Positions 1 to 7,711 of a stretch of DNA of 64,000 bases are shown piece by piece. Position 1 is the first letter of the stretch, and each line of letters starts with the position of its first letter. Made by a program: the position numbers and the translations under genes. The notes under the pieces were generated by a model, which did not search any database, had not been told where the DNA came from, and saw nothing but the letters and a program-made list of their open reading frames with translations. Source of the stretch: a virus; IMG/VR virus record IMGVR_UViG_3300044833_000060, positions 1 to 64,000 of that record; one strand, 5' to 3'.

Positions 1-127
1 TCTCAGCGATTCATCTACGAAGCACGTCTCCGAACTTTGACCCGAAGTTTTGTGCTGCCTCATCCCGCGAAGCAGCACACTCAGGTTTTATGGCACGGTG
101 CAAGCTGAAGCCGTGCTGTCGGGTGCT
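1..127. repeat. 127-bp direct repeat, copy 1
   Basis: Bases 1-127 are identical to 63236-63362 and the two copies diverge immediately afterwards. Copy 1 covers the 3' end of the minus-strand gene at 88-765 plus 87 bases downstream of it. The repeat lies at the very start of the sequence, so its left boundary cannot be judged. Confidence 0.97.
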
Positions 128-765
128 GTGTGATCTATGGTTGTGGCGGTTTGGAATTGTCCAGTCCGGTCGTCGCCGTCCTTGAAAAACAGAACGTAAA
201 CCAATCCTGCATCCCAATCCTTCGCGGCCCGGTTTCGCAAAACTCCTATGATGCGGCCGTTCTCGAAGTCTTGCGTCACCACGTTGGGCTCCGTGCCACA
301 CTGCCACTCCCTGCCGCCGAGTTTCGAGTAGTGATCCGGGTTGTGCGCCCACAGGTAGGCGAGAGTTCCGAACGGCGGACCCTTTGGGCGATCAAATGCG
401 TGGTATGGCTTAAACTTATCTTCTAGGGCCTTTTCATCCTGCCAGTCGCCATCCGGCGTCCAGTTCTCAACTTCTTTCTCGAAGTGGCCATCCGCGAACA
501 TCACATAGAAGCCATTCAGCGACCAGACATGAGTTCCGTTCTCGAATACTCCCTGGTAAGTGACATTCTTTGGAGAAGGTTGATAGTTTCCTACTGGCGC
601 ACCCAATCGCCGCCCGAAGTGATCAGCGTAGATATGTTGAAATGGTCCGTAGATGGGGGCGCTGGCTGACTTCGCCGCCAAAAACGCAAACGCTCCCAAA
701 ACTCCCAAAAGTACCGGAATCACTAACGCCCATAAATTCCAGTATCGTGCAGCAGTTTGATTCAT
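88..765 (-). CDS. membrane-anchored protein of unknown function, 225 aa
   Basis: One membrane segment near residues 12-31 is followed by a soluble domain of about 190 residues. The domain has two related-looking halves: 'LGAPVGN...FENGTHVW...YVMF' and 'LGGREWQCGTE...DFENGRIIG...YVLF'. The LG-x-P and F-x-x-G-x-I/H pattern resembles LGFP-type repeats, but I cannot assign a family. A strong ribosome site (GGAGG, 8 bases before ATG) supports the start. Its last codons lie in the 127-bp repeat. It is probably exported and anchored on the outer face of the inner membrane. Confidence 0.8.
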   Translation of the reverse strand: MNQTAARYWNLWALVIPVLLGVLGAFAFLAAKSASAPIYGPFQHIYADHFGRRLGAPVGNYQPSPKNVTYQGVFENGTHVWSLNGFYVMFADGHFEKEVENWTPDGDWQDEKALEDKFKPYHAFDRPKGPPFGTLAYLWAHNPDHYSKLGGREWQCGTEPNVVTQDFENGRIIGVLRNRAAKDWDAGLVYVLFFKDGDDRTGQFQTATTIDHTAPDSTASACTVP

Positions 766-891
766 TGTTATTCCTCCGTAAAAAGGTTCTTTTGCTCCTG
801 GTCAAGTCTCACCGAAAGCCATCTTCCGCAGAACAAATCTAAAAGTCTCGGCACTTGCTCACCATTCTTCCTCTCAAGACTCCGCCCCTAT
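766..891. repeat. intergenic spacer with gene-end remnant
   Basis: No gene is seen here. Bases 793-827 resemble two other places: 63216-63240 (shared 'ttgctcctggtca') and about 63851-63864 (shared 'caccgaaagccatc', the end of the gene at 63838). Read on the minus strand it contains Met-Ala-Phe-Gly-Glu, as does the tail of that gene, so it looks like a duplicated 3' gene fragment. Confidence 0.5.
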
Positions 892-1638
892 TTAACTCTT
901 TAGAGCTGCCAAATCCGCTTGCAAGGTTGCCAAATCAAATCCGCTCGGCGTTAACTGTGTGGCTTTGTCGAGCCAGTCTTCAGTGATCACGACGTAGGCT
1001 TCGTCCGCGAATTTAGTGAACCACTCCCACGTCATTCCTTGCCGCTGGCCCCAGGTGATGCAATTGGTTCCTTCTGACCCGTAGCCGAAGTTTGGAATGC
1101 TGTGGCCGCCTTCGATGGTGTTGTCTTCGTGTAGCGAGACGCTCCAAGGCTGGTGACCGGCGAACTGATCCATGGCCGATTTGGGTAATCGGACTCCGAG
1201 ATTCACCGCACCGAACATCCAAATGGCTTGCTTAATGGTCTGCTGGCTTGGCCCAACCGAGGCCCAGCCGAGTATTTTATGGCCTGCAATTCCGTTCGAT
1301 TGCCAGTAGGCCAGCACGTCTGTAATCGCCGCGCCGTTGTCGTTCGCGCCGCTTATTTGGTCGAAGCCGCTTACGGCACTGTAGGCATTGAGCACATCGA
1401 GGTTGGTCGGTACTACCATTGGCCCGGTATGCGATGTAACCAGCATCAGCATGTGAGCGATCGCGGCACAGGTGCAATCCCCGTACTCATCGTTATCAAA
1501 CATGCCCCAGAGCGAAGGTGGAACTTTGTATTCGCGCCAAACCTTCCTCGGCACATCACGGCGTACCATTTCCGTCGTATACTTCGCCATCATTAGCGTT
1601 TTCTGGTGCTGTTTCGGTGCCAGTTTGCCGAACTTCAT
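892..1638 (-). CDS. papain-like cysteine peptidase-fold protein
   Basis: 248 residues. The pattern fits a C1/C39-like cysteine peptidase. A Cys-containing helix start 'YGDCTCAAIAHML' at about residues 52-64 would hold the nucleophile. 'IEGGHSIPNFGYG' near residue 175 would hold the His, followed by 'NCITWGQRQGMTW'. No signal peptide is visible. Similar proteins are common as unnamed phage and bacterial genes, and the substrate is unknown. GGGAG lies 7 bases before the ATG. It could act on host proteins or peptidoglycan cross-bridges; I cannot tell which. Confidence 0.65.
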   Translation of the reverse strand: MKFGKLAPKQHQKTLMMAKYTTEMVRRDVPRKVWREYKVPPSLWGMFDNDEYGDCTCAAIAHMLMLVTSHTGPMVVPTNLDVLNAYSAVSGFDQISGANDNGAAITDVLAYWQSNGIAGHKILGWASVGPSQQTIKQAIWMFGAVNLGVRLPKSAMDQFAGHQPWSVSLHEDNTIEGGHSIPNFGYGSEGTNCITWGQRQGMTWEWFTKFADEAYVVITEDWLDKATQLTPSGFDLATLQADLAALKS

Positions 1639-1710
1639 TTGATGATCTCCCGTTCGATACTGGCTGCAATCAGTACCGGACGCGAGGCCATCCCCGCGCG
1701 CTCTTTCTAC

Positions 1711-2256
1711 TTACCCTCCGACCTTAACCAAATTCCCGCACGACGTATCCCCTAAGCACACATTCTTGAGCCATTGATCATGCAGTGCGCTCGGACTGGG
1801 TAGACTTGCTGCCGCTTTTGCCATCCGGCTTTTCGTGGATGCTGCATTCACTTGGGGCCATGCCGCTGCCATAGCGCCGACAGTTGTCGTTACCAGATTC
1901 ACCCATGCGGTCGTCTTTTGAACTACAGTCGGATCGGAGATGTGCGCCGCTGCTAGGTTTTGTGGCAGGTTGGTTTGAAGTGACTGACAGGCCGCCACGA
2001 GCTTTTGCAGATCGCTAGTTGAGCCCGACGCCTTCCATGTGTCGTAGTCTTTCTGGATGACGTTCAGTCCTGCTGTGGCTAGTCCGGTAATAACCTGCAG
2101 CGCAGCAGAGTCGGCTGGCGAGATTACCCCCAGAGCGGTTTCCAAACTTGCCGCTGTTTGCAGACATAAATTGATGTCCGCGAGCACCTGGTCTACTGTG
2201 CAAGCGAAGGTAAATACCGTACAGATGAGCAGAACTGCTGTGAACTTATGCTTCAT
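1711..2256 (-). CDS. putative lipoprotein, 181 aa
   Basis: The N-terminus is Met-Lys-His-Lys, then a hydrophobic stretch, then 'FTFAC' at residues 15-19. This reads as a type II signal peptide with the lipidated Cys at residue 19. The mature part is Ala/Thr-rich and helical, with two Cys near the end. GGAG lies 8 bases before the ATG. Phage lipoproteins often alter host surface receptors (superinfection exclusion), but nothing here proves that role. Confidence 0.7.
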   Translation of the reverse strand: MKHKFTAVLLICTVFTFACTVDQVLADINLCLQTAASLETALGVISPADSAALQVITGLATAGLNVIQKDYDTWKASGSTSDLQKLVAACQSLQTNLPQNLAAAHISDPTVVQKTTAWVNLVTTTVGAMAAAWPQVNAASTKSRMAKAAASLPSPSALHDQWLKNVCLGDTSCGNLVKVGG

Positions 2257-2288
2257 TGATTGCTCCTTTTAGTTTTCTGAGTGCGAAT

Positions 2289-2708
2289 TCAAATTCTTGC
2301 CCTGCAATGTGATGGCTTCCAGTCGGAAGCCATGTATTCCGTAAATTCGCGTGAGCCTTGCGCTCGATTCGCGCCAACGTGGAGTAGAAGGCAGAGATTC
2401 TTGTCTGAATCGTCTCGCTTCCACCCGTTCATTCCGGTGCTCCTGATGTGTCCCAACTCAATCTCGCGATAGTCATCGAATGGTTCGCCGCACGCCGCGC
2501 ACGCATTGCACTTTCTTAGCAGTTCGTCCTTCCTTCGGCGCTTCGCTGCTGGCGTTCTCTCAATATGCCCATCCGGATACTGCCGAACTCCCGCTCCCAC
2601 GTATCGCCATCTTGGTTCTGACTTCTTTCCTCTTTCTGGCCTCTCTCCTCTACCGCAACAGGTAGTAGAGTTTTTGTGGCCCGGAATTGGGCAAGGGCGA
2701 GAATTCAT
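2289..2708 (-). CDS. HNH-type endonuclease, small
   Basis: 139 residues. A Cys-rich N-terminus is followed by 'CNACAACGEPFDDYREIELGHI' (about residues 68-89) and 'DKNLCLLLHVGAN'. These are the zinc-knuckle, His-containing beta hairpin and helix of an HNH (beta-beta-alpha metal) nuclease. The first catalytic position reads Glu-Leu-Gly-His. Its ATG overlaps the stop of the upstream small gene (ATGA), so it is in the operon. It may be a free-standing homing endonuclease or a packaging-type nuclease. Confidence 0.7.
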   Translation of the reverse strand: MNSRPCPIPGHKNSTTCCGRGERPERGKKSEPRWRYVGAGVRQYPDGHIERTPAAKRRRKDELLRKCNACAACGEPFDDYREIELGHIRSTGMNGWKRDDSDKNLCLLLHVGANRAQGSREFTEYMASDWKPSHCRARI

Positions 2709-2848
2709 TTCTTATCCCTGATTGTGGTCCCGCACAGCAATATTCCGACGAGCACGAATCCCATGATGTAGTGATCGCGCCAAATCAGAAGTCCGCTAAT
2801 CGTGCCGACTCCGAGCCACACTAAGATGAAAGCCGTTAGATTCTTCAT
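2705..2848 (-). CDS. small two-span membrane protein, 47 aa
   Basis: It starts 'MKNLTAFILVWLGVGTISG', followed by a short basic/aromatic loop and a second hydrophobic stretch. The start at 2848 is chosen because its ATG overlaps the stop of the 38-residue gene upstream (ATGA). An in-frame extension to 3016 would overlap that gene. Function unknown. Confidence 0.7.
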   Translation of the reverse strand: MKNLTAFILVWLGVGTISGLLIWRDHYIMGFVLVGILLCGTTIRDKK

Positions 2849-2961
2849 GCTTGACTCATTCCACTTTGAACGGTAAAGTACTTCGTATGAGCGTATTGGA
2901 CCATATCGCGTATTCCAACGAGCGGTACGTTCAATCCCCAGCGCCGATTTATCGTGCTCAT
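2845..2961 (-). CDS. small protein, 38 aa
   Basis: A short reading frame starts 'MSTINRRWGLNVPLVGIRD' and ends in the ATGA overlap with the next gene. GGAGG lies about 12 bases upstream. The overlap and ribosome site are the evidence that it is real. No family recognised. Confidence 0.55.
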   Translation of the reverse strand: MSTINRRWGLNVPLVGIRDMVQYAHTKYFTVQSGMSQA

Positions 2962-3040
2962 TGCCACGACTTCCTCCCCATGCCTTCGTTCTCCCTCGAT
3001 CCAGAAAATATTCCACTACTGCGGGATGACGAAGTCGAAG

Positions 3041-3355
3041 TCATTTTCCTTTGCCGCTGCGGGGAAGTCGCGCCTTAATTAGTCGATAGAACTTATGCCC
3101 CTGTCCGCGATAGTCGGGCTTGCCCATCTTCCATTCTGGATGCATTTCGTTAATCACTTTCAACTGGCGCATGTATTCCTTGAGCGTGGCGGGGCGCACG
3201 ACGCGCAGAGGAAACGGCGATGGGCATGCGAAACATTCCGTAAGCAATTGCCCCATAACATATGCGTTTAATTTGAGTCCGACGATGACATGCTTGCGTT
3301 TTTCGATGAGATCCGCTGTCAACTTCATAACTTCATCTGCATGGATTCTTTTCAC
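3041..3355 (-). CDS. hypothetical protein, 104 aa
   Basis: A basic, helical protein that opens with a GTG overlapping the stop of the DUF1064 gene (GTGA). There is an internal ATG at residue 10. No recognisable domain. It sits in the cluster of nuclease and DNA-binding genes, so a DNA-related role is possible. Confidence 0.65.
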   Translation of the reverse strand: MKRIHADEVMKLTADLIEKRKHVIVGLKLNAYVMGQLLTECFACPSPFPLRVVRPATLKEYMRQLKVINEMHPEWKMGKPDYRGQGHKFYRLIKARLPRSGKGK

Positions 3356-3729
3356 AGTTCCTCAATCTCTATCCCGTAAACCGACTTCATCAGCTTGCGT
3401 TTCAGGATGTACGTCTTCGTCTTGGCGCCCTTCGCGTCCACTACATGCAACTTCCCGCCTACCTGCGCGTCTAAATAAGTGAAATCGGCGACATAGGCCA
3501 GTTGATTCTCGTTCCTGAGTGTCCCTTTCTGCGCTGGCACCAAAACAAATCTCACTTGCTTCTGTAGGTCGAAAATCTTTCCCCGCGATGCCAGGATGTC
3601 TAACCCTGCTCCTACATTCGCCTCGCGCTTGGACGCGTACCCGTTGGTCGGCTCGTTCTTGTATTTCCGGCCGTAGAGAGCGCGATTTACTTCGGCCACC
3701 GTAGCCTTACTCATACCGAAGTCAGTCAT
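3352..3729 (-). CDS. DUF1064 family, PD-(D/E)XK-like nuclease candidate
   Basis: 125 residues. The central part 'LAYVADFTYLDAQ' and then 'HVVDAKGAKTKTYILKRKL' match the DUF1064 layout: an Asp, a beta strand, then Asp-x-Lys-Gly. DUF1064 is a phage/prophage family with a restriction-endonuclease-like fold. The two Asp and the Lys are candidate metal and catalytic residues. The start at 3729 overlaps the stop of the upstream gene (ATGA). A junction-resolvase or end-processing job would fit the ERF/YqaJ recombination genes further upstream. Confidence 0.75.
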   Translation of the reverse strand: MTDFGMSKATVAEVNRALYGRKYKNEPTNGYASKREANVGAGLDILASRGKIFDLQKQVRFVLVPAQKGTLRNENQLAYVADFTYLDAQVGGKLHVVDAKGAKTKTYILKRKLMKSVYGIEIEEL

Positions 3730-3872
3730 GCCGCTTTCCTCTGCCCACACTGGGCCACAAATTCTAAAATTAACTTCCACAATTCAGGACGCTCATTCCG
3801 AATTCGCCCTAATAACTGCAAAGCCTTCCAAGCTCTGAGCCTCATCGAAAATACGTCGTAGAGATCAGTCAT
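3726..3872 (-). CDS. small helical protein, 48 aa
   Basis: It starts 'MTDLYDVFSMRLRAWKALQ' and is rich in Leu, Arg and Trp, probably a helical hairpin. Both ends use ATGA overlaps, with the 120-residue gene before it and DUF1064 after it. That is strong evidence of a real, translationally coupled gene. Function unknown. Confidence 0.65.
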   Translation of the reverse strand: MTDLYDVFSMRLRAWKALQLLGRIRNERPELWKLILEFVAQCGQRKAA

Positions 3873-4231
3873 CGACTCATTCCGCGAAAAAGTTTCGAGC
3901 GCCAGACCCGATGCAAATTTCCCTTTTTCCCCGCTAACTTCGAGCGCTTCACATTCTCAGTAGCTTCCATGTAGCCCAAAGTCTTTGCGACTTCCTTCAT
4001 GCGAGGCCCGAGGGCCGCCAAATTATGCGTAGCAACCTCTGACGAAACTTTCGCAAGCTCGGTGAGCACTTCATCGACCGTGAAATATTCAAGTCGTCGG
4101 GCCACGGCCAAAATGCAGCCATCGATATATCTGCGCCAAACCGGATCGGCATGCGCATCAGCAGCTTCCATTCCGATCTGAGCTTCGGGCGGAAGCTTCT
4201 GCTCAAAGTCGATTTGAAACTGGAGAGTCAT
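3869..4231 (-). CDS. predicted winged-helix protein, 120 aa
   Basis: Residues about 30-105 form a helical segment, then 'FTVDEVLTELAK' and 'HNLAALGPRMKEVAKTLGY', then a basic wing with 'KRSKLAGKKGNLHRVWRS'. This layout (short winged helix, then R/K-rich strand pair ending in V-W-x-S) is common in small phage proteins near replication genes. DNA binding is inferred. Start chosen by the ATGA overlap with the gene at 4228. Confidence 0.65.
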   Translation of the reverse strand: MTLQFQIDFEQKLPPEAQIGMEAADAHADPVWRRYIDGCILAVARRLEYFTVDEVLTELAKVSSEVATHNLAALGPRMKEVAKTLGYMEATENVKRSKLAGKKGNLHRVWRSKLFRGMSR

Positions 4232-4440
4232 GCGACTTTCTTCCACGCCTGCTTCTTGATCCATTCCAGTCCCGAGAAACTCCAGCGCTCTATCACTGCT
4301 TCATTGACCTGCTGCCAGTCAGTCGGGTCGGACGAGCGGAGCGCCAGAGCATAGGTCACCGCAATATCCTTGCGGTGCATTTCTTTACTTGCGATCTCAC
4401 GCAAGAGTGTTGCAGTCGTGTTTACGAGTTCGAATGTCAT
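4228..4440 (-). CDS. hypothetical protein, 70 aa
   Basis: A helical protein starting 'MTFELVNTTATLLREIASK'. It ends in an ATGA overlap with the next gene and begins directly after the stop of the zinc protein upstream. No family recognised. Confidence 0.65.
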   Translation of the reverse strand: MTFELVNTTATLLREIASKEMHRKDIAVTYALALRSSDPTDWQQVNEAVIERWSFSGLEWIKKQAWKKVA

Positions 4441-4629
4441 TTACGCTCCTGCCAAACTTGCCAAGTAGTGATCCTGTTGCGCTGCTGAAAGTAAGTGAAC
4501 GTTCCAACATGCCGAGCAGAGAATGTGACCTCGCCCACACTTCCCACACCAGCAATTCGCCGCCGGATGAGAGTTAAATAATTCTCGGCAGTCTTCGCAG
4601 ATGTAAGTTTCTATTTCAGTAAGGGGCAT
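4441..4629 (-). CDS. zinc-ribbon protein, 62 aa
   Basis: Cys pairs occur in 'CEDC', 'CWCGKCGRGHILCSAC', with His residues following. This is enough for two zinc sites, a double zinc ribbon or RING-like fold. AGGAGA lies 6 bases before ATG. It is the first of many tiny zinc-binding proteins in this operon. Confidence 0.7.
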   Translation of the reverse strand: MPLTEIETYICEDCRELFNSHPAANCWCGKCGRGHILCSACWNVHLLSAAQQDHYLASLAGA

Positions 4630-4705
4630 TTACTCTCCTGCTGCCTTAGCTTTCCTAACTACAAATCTTTTTTATCTACTACGCATCTTCGCTGTGAAGT
4701 CTCTA

Positions 4706-4740
4706 CCGGGTCCCTGCCCTCCATCGACAGTGGACCCGGT
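4706..4740. other. intergenic hairpin
   Basis: 'accgggtcc' and 'ggacccggt' form a 9-bp perfect stem. No U-run follows on the minus strand, so this is not a standard terminator. It may be an mRNA-processing or stability element between the genes at 4747 and 4441. The loop side 4708-4721 is also an exact 14-base inverted match to 5085-5098. Confidence 0.5.
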
Positions 4741-4746
4741 TGAGAG

Positions 4747-5154
4747 TCAGTACCCCGAAGCCCTAGCCTTCAAGGCATTTGTCGCTCCAGGCACGCCCGC
4801 AACGTCTCCCCTGCAGCCGATCCGCGACATCAATCGCGCGATGTTGCTTTCGATGCTTTCGATGATTGGGTAGAGTTCCCACAGGCGACCATCCAAATGT
4901 GCGGACGGTACGGCCTCAGGAACGTCCTGCGCCTCTCCTTCTCCCACTACGTCGCTGCGAAGTAGGTCTGTGCGACGCTTGATATCTTTCAGGCGATTCC
5001 GAATCTCGCCCATTGCGTTCAAGATGTCCGTTCGCTCTCCCTTTTGCGCTTGCGTTTCCATACTCACCACCTTCTTCCCTGATTGAGGGCAGGGACCCCG
5101 AATACTTTCACCAACAAAACTGCTTAGTAGACTATGAGATTTATTTTCATTCAC
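4747..5154 (-). CDS. hypothetical protein with central coiled coil, 135 aa
   Basis: The central region is charged and helical ('RNRLKDIKRRTDLLRSD'). The start is uncertain: GTG at 5154 follows a GGGAG site, and an ATG at 5061 would give 104 residues. The C-terminal half is conserved-looking and helical. No family recognised. Confidence 0.6.
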   Translation of the reverse strand: MNENKSHSLLSSFVGESIRGPCPQSGKKVVSMETQAQKGERTDILNAMGEIRNRLKDIKRRTDLLRSDVVGEGEAQDVPEAVPSAHLDGRLWELYPIIESIESNIARLMSRIGCRGDVAGVPGATNALKARASGY

Positions 5155-5350
5155 TCCCTACAGACTTCAATTTCCCATCTCTCAAAACTTTTACTTTTGA
5201 TCTAACATCTCCCGAGCTCCATCTCCACCAACAGTTGCAACGAGTCACTGCTGTATTCCCATTTTCAGTTACTACTTTTTTCCATCCTGATCCGCTGCAG
5301 CTTTCACAACTTCTGTTTGGATACCAGCGAACTCGAATCGGGTCAGGCAT
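5147..5350 (-). CDS. DnaJ-type zinc-finger protein, 67 aa
   Basis: 'CESCSGSGWKKV' then, 15 residues on, 'CNCWWRW'. The CxxCxGxG motif is the zinc-binding repeat of DnaJ Cys-rich domains, here once and free-standing. It overlaps both neighbours by a few bases. It could bind RNA or protein. Confidence 0.65.
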   Translation of the reverse strand: MPDPIRVRWYPNRSCESCSGSGWKKVVTENGNTAVTRCNCWWRWSSGDVRSKVKVLRDGKLKSVGSE

Positions 5351-5594
5351 TGGCGGCGCTCGTGAGTTTCTTCAGGAGTTCCTCGTCGTACTGTTTCGCG
5401 CAATCGAAGCAGAGCCAGCCGACGATTTTCTCGAAACTGCGCTCTTTCAGGTGAATCACCTTGCACTCTTGGCAGCGAATCCCACGACCCTCTGAATCTA
5501 AGAAATCTTTGAAACATCGGCGGCACCAGCCATCCCGTGCGCCGTCATCCCTCAACAAGTCTTTGGCTGTCGTCGCTGTGTCACATTTCGCCAT
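5343..5594 (-). CDS. zinc-finger protein, 83 aa
   Basis: Three Cys pairs (CRRC, CQEC, CFDC) spaced across the protein indicate at least one and perhaps two zinc sites. It is followed at once by the DnaJ-type zinc protein in the same operon. Function unknown. Confidence 0.65.
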   Translation of the reverse strand: MAKCDTATTAKDLLRDDGARDGWCRRCFKDFLDSEGRGIRCQECKVIHLKERSFEKIVGWLCFDCAKQYDEELLKKLTSAANA

Positions 5595-5596
5595 AA

Positions 5597-5797
5597 CTAT
5601 TTCGCTCTCTGACGTTTCACAATCTCAACCATCTGACTCTGTAATAATTCCTTGCGCTCTCGGTAGTAAGAATTCGGCCAGGGTTCCAAAACTTTCGCTT
5701 GCGACAACTTTGCGAACGCTTGCCGCAAATCAGCCGGAAGATTCGAGATTTCCACACTTTCCTTCCGACTGCTGTTAATAGATTCTTTTAAGTTCAT
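5597..5797 (-). CDS. hypothetical protein, 66 aa
   Basis: A basic helical protein ending 'QMVEIVKRQRAK'. It sits 2 bases before the zinc protein and 6 bases after the HNH gene. No family recognised. Confidence 0.6.
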   Translation of the reverse strand: MNLKESINSSRKESVEISNLPADLRQAFAKLSQAKVLEPWPNSYYRERKELLQSQMVEIVKRQRAK

Positions 5798-5803
5798 AAG
5801 TAC

Positions 5804-6331
5804 CTAGTAGCCGTAGAAGGGGGCACTATCGTCTGTGGATTTAAGCGCCGCTGCCAACGCCTTCTGCTCCAAGCGGCTGCGAAATTCGGCGGCTGTTTGT
5901 GAACCCTTACTGGAGTTACATGGTCTGCAAGACGGCACCAAATTATCAATTGAATTACTACCTCCCCTTGACAGCGGTTGAAGATGGTCCTTGGTGATAT
6001 TCCGGCCGCTCAATTCCAACTCGCACCAGTAGCAGAGGTAGCGAGCAAGTACAAGTTTCATAAGCCATTCCCGTTTAGTGTGCGTCCCCGGAAATGCGTA
6101 CAAGACAACTCGATTAGTCCTATCCTTAATCCACTCAAGTCTCCCATCCACCACCCGGTAGTACTGCTTTCTGCACTTAGCGGAGTGCCAAAGAACCCGC
6201 TTACTCCGCGTTATAAACTGCACCCCACATGGGCATGTCAGGATCTTCGCGAGGGAGTCTTTCACGTTCCATCGCTTCATCAGGGCAACCGCCTCCGGAA
6301 TGATCACGACCCTGTTATTGTCTCTGTACAT
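5804..6331 (-). CDS. HNH endonuclease, 175 aa
   Basis: The C-terminal half holds a full HNH motif: 'CYWCELELSG' zinc knuckle, 'ITKDHLQPLSRGGSNSIDN' with the catalytic His, and 'LVPSCRPCNSSKG'. The N-terminal half has a second Cys cluster (CPCG...CRKQYY), a likely DNA-contact zinc finger. The protein ends in Pro-Phe-Tyr-Gly-Tyr, like several late proteins (see findings). It may be a homing endonuclease or a functional nicking nuclease. Confidence 0.9.
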   Translation of the reverse strand: MYRDNNRVVIIPEAVALMKRWNVKDSLAKILTCPCGVQFITRSKRVLWHSAKCRKQYYRVVDGRLEWIKDRTNRVVLYAFPGTHTKREWLMKLVLARYLCYWCELELSGRNITKDHLQPLSRGGSNSIDNLVPSCRPCNSSKGSQTAAEFRSRLEQKALAAALKSTDDSAPFYGY

Positions 6332-6401
6332 AACCTGTTAATCCCCCTGCGGTTTCGGTGGCCAAAAAACTTTCCACACAATTGACAACCTTTTCCACAA
6401 C

Positions 6402-6587
6402 CTACCTTCGCATCCCAAAACTCAACGACCTAGCCGGAATTTCCATCACACACATAGCCGCTGTAGTTCCTAATGGTGACTCACTTCGTACTGTGTCACT
6501 CAAACAAGCTCGACATAAGCCCATGGTGAATTCTGGGTAAGGGCAGCCTGGAGTTACACACTTGACGCTGAGAATTACTGTTTCCAT
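6402..6587 (-). CDS. small zinc-binding protein, 61 aa
   Basis: 'CVTPGCPYPEFTMGLCRAC' is a compact four-Cys zinc site. The ATG at 6587 follows a GAGAGG site; a GTG at 6614 is an alternative. The C-terminus is hydrophobic and basic. Function unknown. Confidence 0.6.
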   Translation of the reverse strand: METVILSVKCVTPGCPYPEFTMGLCRACLSDTVRSESPLGTTAAMCVMEIPARSLSFGMRR

Positions 6588-6614
6588 CGTTTTCCTCTCG
6601 GCAAATTCTTCCAC

Positions 6615-6781
6615 CGTCCGACTAACCGCAGTTCCTCCCGGAGTACTTTAAAAAACCTCGTTCGCGGCGTCATGCTTCTAATAAGCCGTCGAAGTTGGCT
6701 TTCGTTAAACCGTAATTGCCTACCGTAAAGAGTCACTTTGGCTCGACTAACTCACCTTTGTTCCCGTAGGAACATTCATAC
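6615..6781. other. gap without a convincing gene
   Basis: 167 bases hold no good reading frame. A 6-bp perfect hairpin (TGTTCC-CGTA-GGAACA) lies about 6760-6775, just upstream of the start region of the downstream gene. No U-run follows, so it is not an obvious terminator. Confidence 0.4.
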
Positions 6782-7030
6782 CTAAGCGATCCGCCATACT
6801 CGTATCCCGCCTGGTATCCGCCGCATTGTGAATCTCCAACCCGTTTTGTAACTGGCATGTGCAATAGAGGCCGTCAGGCAATTGGACAATCTCCTCCACT
6901 CCTCATCGCTGCACGGCACAAGAAAACTCATGCCAACCTGTTTCAATAACCGAAATGAATACTTGCGCTTGTAATCGCCCTTTTCTGGGATCGGGATGTT
7001 GTACTCGACCGGGAAGTCGTAGTGCCTCAT
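6782..7030 (-). CDS. conserved small phage protein, 82 aa
   Basis: Pattern: 'GIPIP'-like start ('YNIPIPEKGDYKRKYSF'), then 'VGMSFLVPCSDEE', then 'KTGWRFTMRRIPGGIRVWR'. This three-part layout is shared by a family of short phage proteins of unknown function. The basic C-terminal beta hairpin suggests nucleic-acid or protein binding. ATGA overlap with the gene upstream. Confidence 0.65.
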   Translation of the reverse strand: MRHYDFPVEYNIPIPEKGDYKRKYSFRLLKQVGMSFLVPCSDEEWRRLSNCLTASIAHASYKTGWRFTMRRIPGGIRVWRIA

Positions 7031-7236
7031 GCTCGCTTCCCTTCGCGGTAGCTTTCCTCGCGCTCAGACCTCTGCTGTGCCCTCCTGGTAGCCTCTGCTG
7101 CGCATTCCCAAGCGATCTGCGCGGCGAATACGGCACAGTAGTCAATTCCTGCCACACCTAGAATCTGCTTCGCTATATGCCTTCGTGGATCGTTTATTGC
7201 GTCCCGAGCTCTAGTGAGACATTCTTCAAAACTCAT
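7027..7236 (-). CDS. hypothetical helical protein, 69 aa
   Basis: It starts 'MSFEECLTRARDAINDPRR'. The start at 7236 is chosen because ATG overlaps the stop of the Fis-type gene (ATGA); an upstream ATG at 7254 would overlap it more. Helical, Arg- and Glu-rich C-terminus. No family recognised. Confidence 0.6.
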   Translation of the reverse strand: MSFEECLTRARDAINDPRRHIAKQILGVAGIDYCAVFAAQIAWECAAEATRRAQQRSEREESYREGKRA

Positions 7237-7493
7237 GAAGTCTTCGATAACCATGCTTGCGGTCGCCTCCCTTGTGGTCTTGGAATATTGAATTCATCCA
7301 TGTGGCGGGAGATTGTGTTTCGGTGATGACCGAGACGCGCCGCCGCTTTGACTTGATTCCCGCCTTCTAACGCCAAAGCGGTAATGAGAATGCGTTTCTC
7401 TAACTGCCTGACAATTTCTTGCGGATCGGCTTTATTCTCTAAGGCATGATCGGCAAGGCGGTCGAGAGTGTCTTTCAATTCAATCGCTTTCAC
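7233..7493 (-). CDS. Fis-type helix-turn-helix protein, 86 aa
   Basis: 'LEKRILITALALEGGNQV' followed by 'KAAARLGHHRNTISRHMDE' is the HTH_8/Fis C-terminal DNA-binding domain, with the recognition helix at the second segment (about residues 48-66). The N-terminal 28 residues are helical and could dimerise. It probably regulates transcription of the early operon or shapes DNA for recombination. Confidence 0.8.
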   Translation of the reverse strand: MKAIELKDTLDRLADHALENKADPQEIVRQLEKRILITALALEGGNQVKAAARLGHHRNTISRHMDEFNIPRPQGRRPQAWLSKTS

Positions 7494-7711
7494 TTCTTTT
7501 CGGCCTCCATCTGGTGCGGCGTGTGCGCGACTCGCTCACTCAATCGTTTGTAAAGCCCGGAGCCGCCAAAAAAGCTAGCCAGCAGGAATGCGGGGACGAA
7601 CCACCAGCCAGAATGACCTCTCCAGAAAACGATGTAACCGCATCCGGCAAAGATCGCTAGACTCACAAGCACATCTCCCACGAACCAAACGATGAGAACG
7701 ATATCGCTCAA
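7490..7711 (-). CDS. two-span membrane protein, 73 aa
   Basis: Two hydrophobic segments (about residues 4-27 and 36-50) with 'FWRGHSGWW' between them. The start overlaps the stop of the preceding gene (ATGA). Function unknown. Confidence 0.65.
   Translation of the reverse strand: MSDIVLIVWFVGDVLVSLAIFAGCGYIVFWRGHSGWWFVPAFLLASFFGGSGLYKRLSERVAHTPHQMEAEKK

Noticed and set aside
2705-3016. 103-residue version of the small membrane protein
   Set aside because: The extension overlaps another short gene that is coupled by ATGA to the 47-residue start.
4706-4740. Rho-independent terminator
   Set aside because: The stem is good but no U-run follows on either strand at the right place.
5013-5495. 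160-codon plus-strand frame in the early region
   Set aside because: It lies over three good minus-strand genes with zinc motifs and overlaps, and has Ser/Leu/Pro-rich shadow composition.
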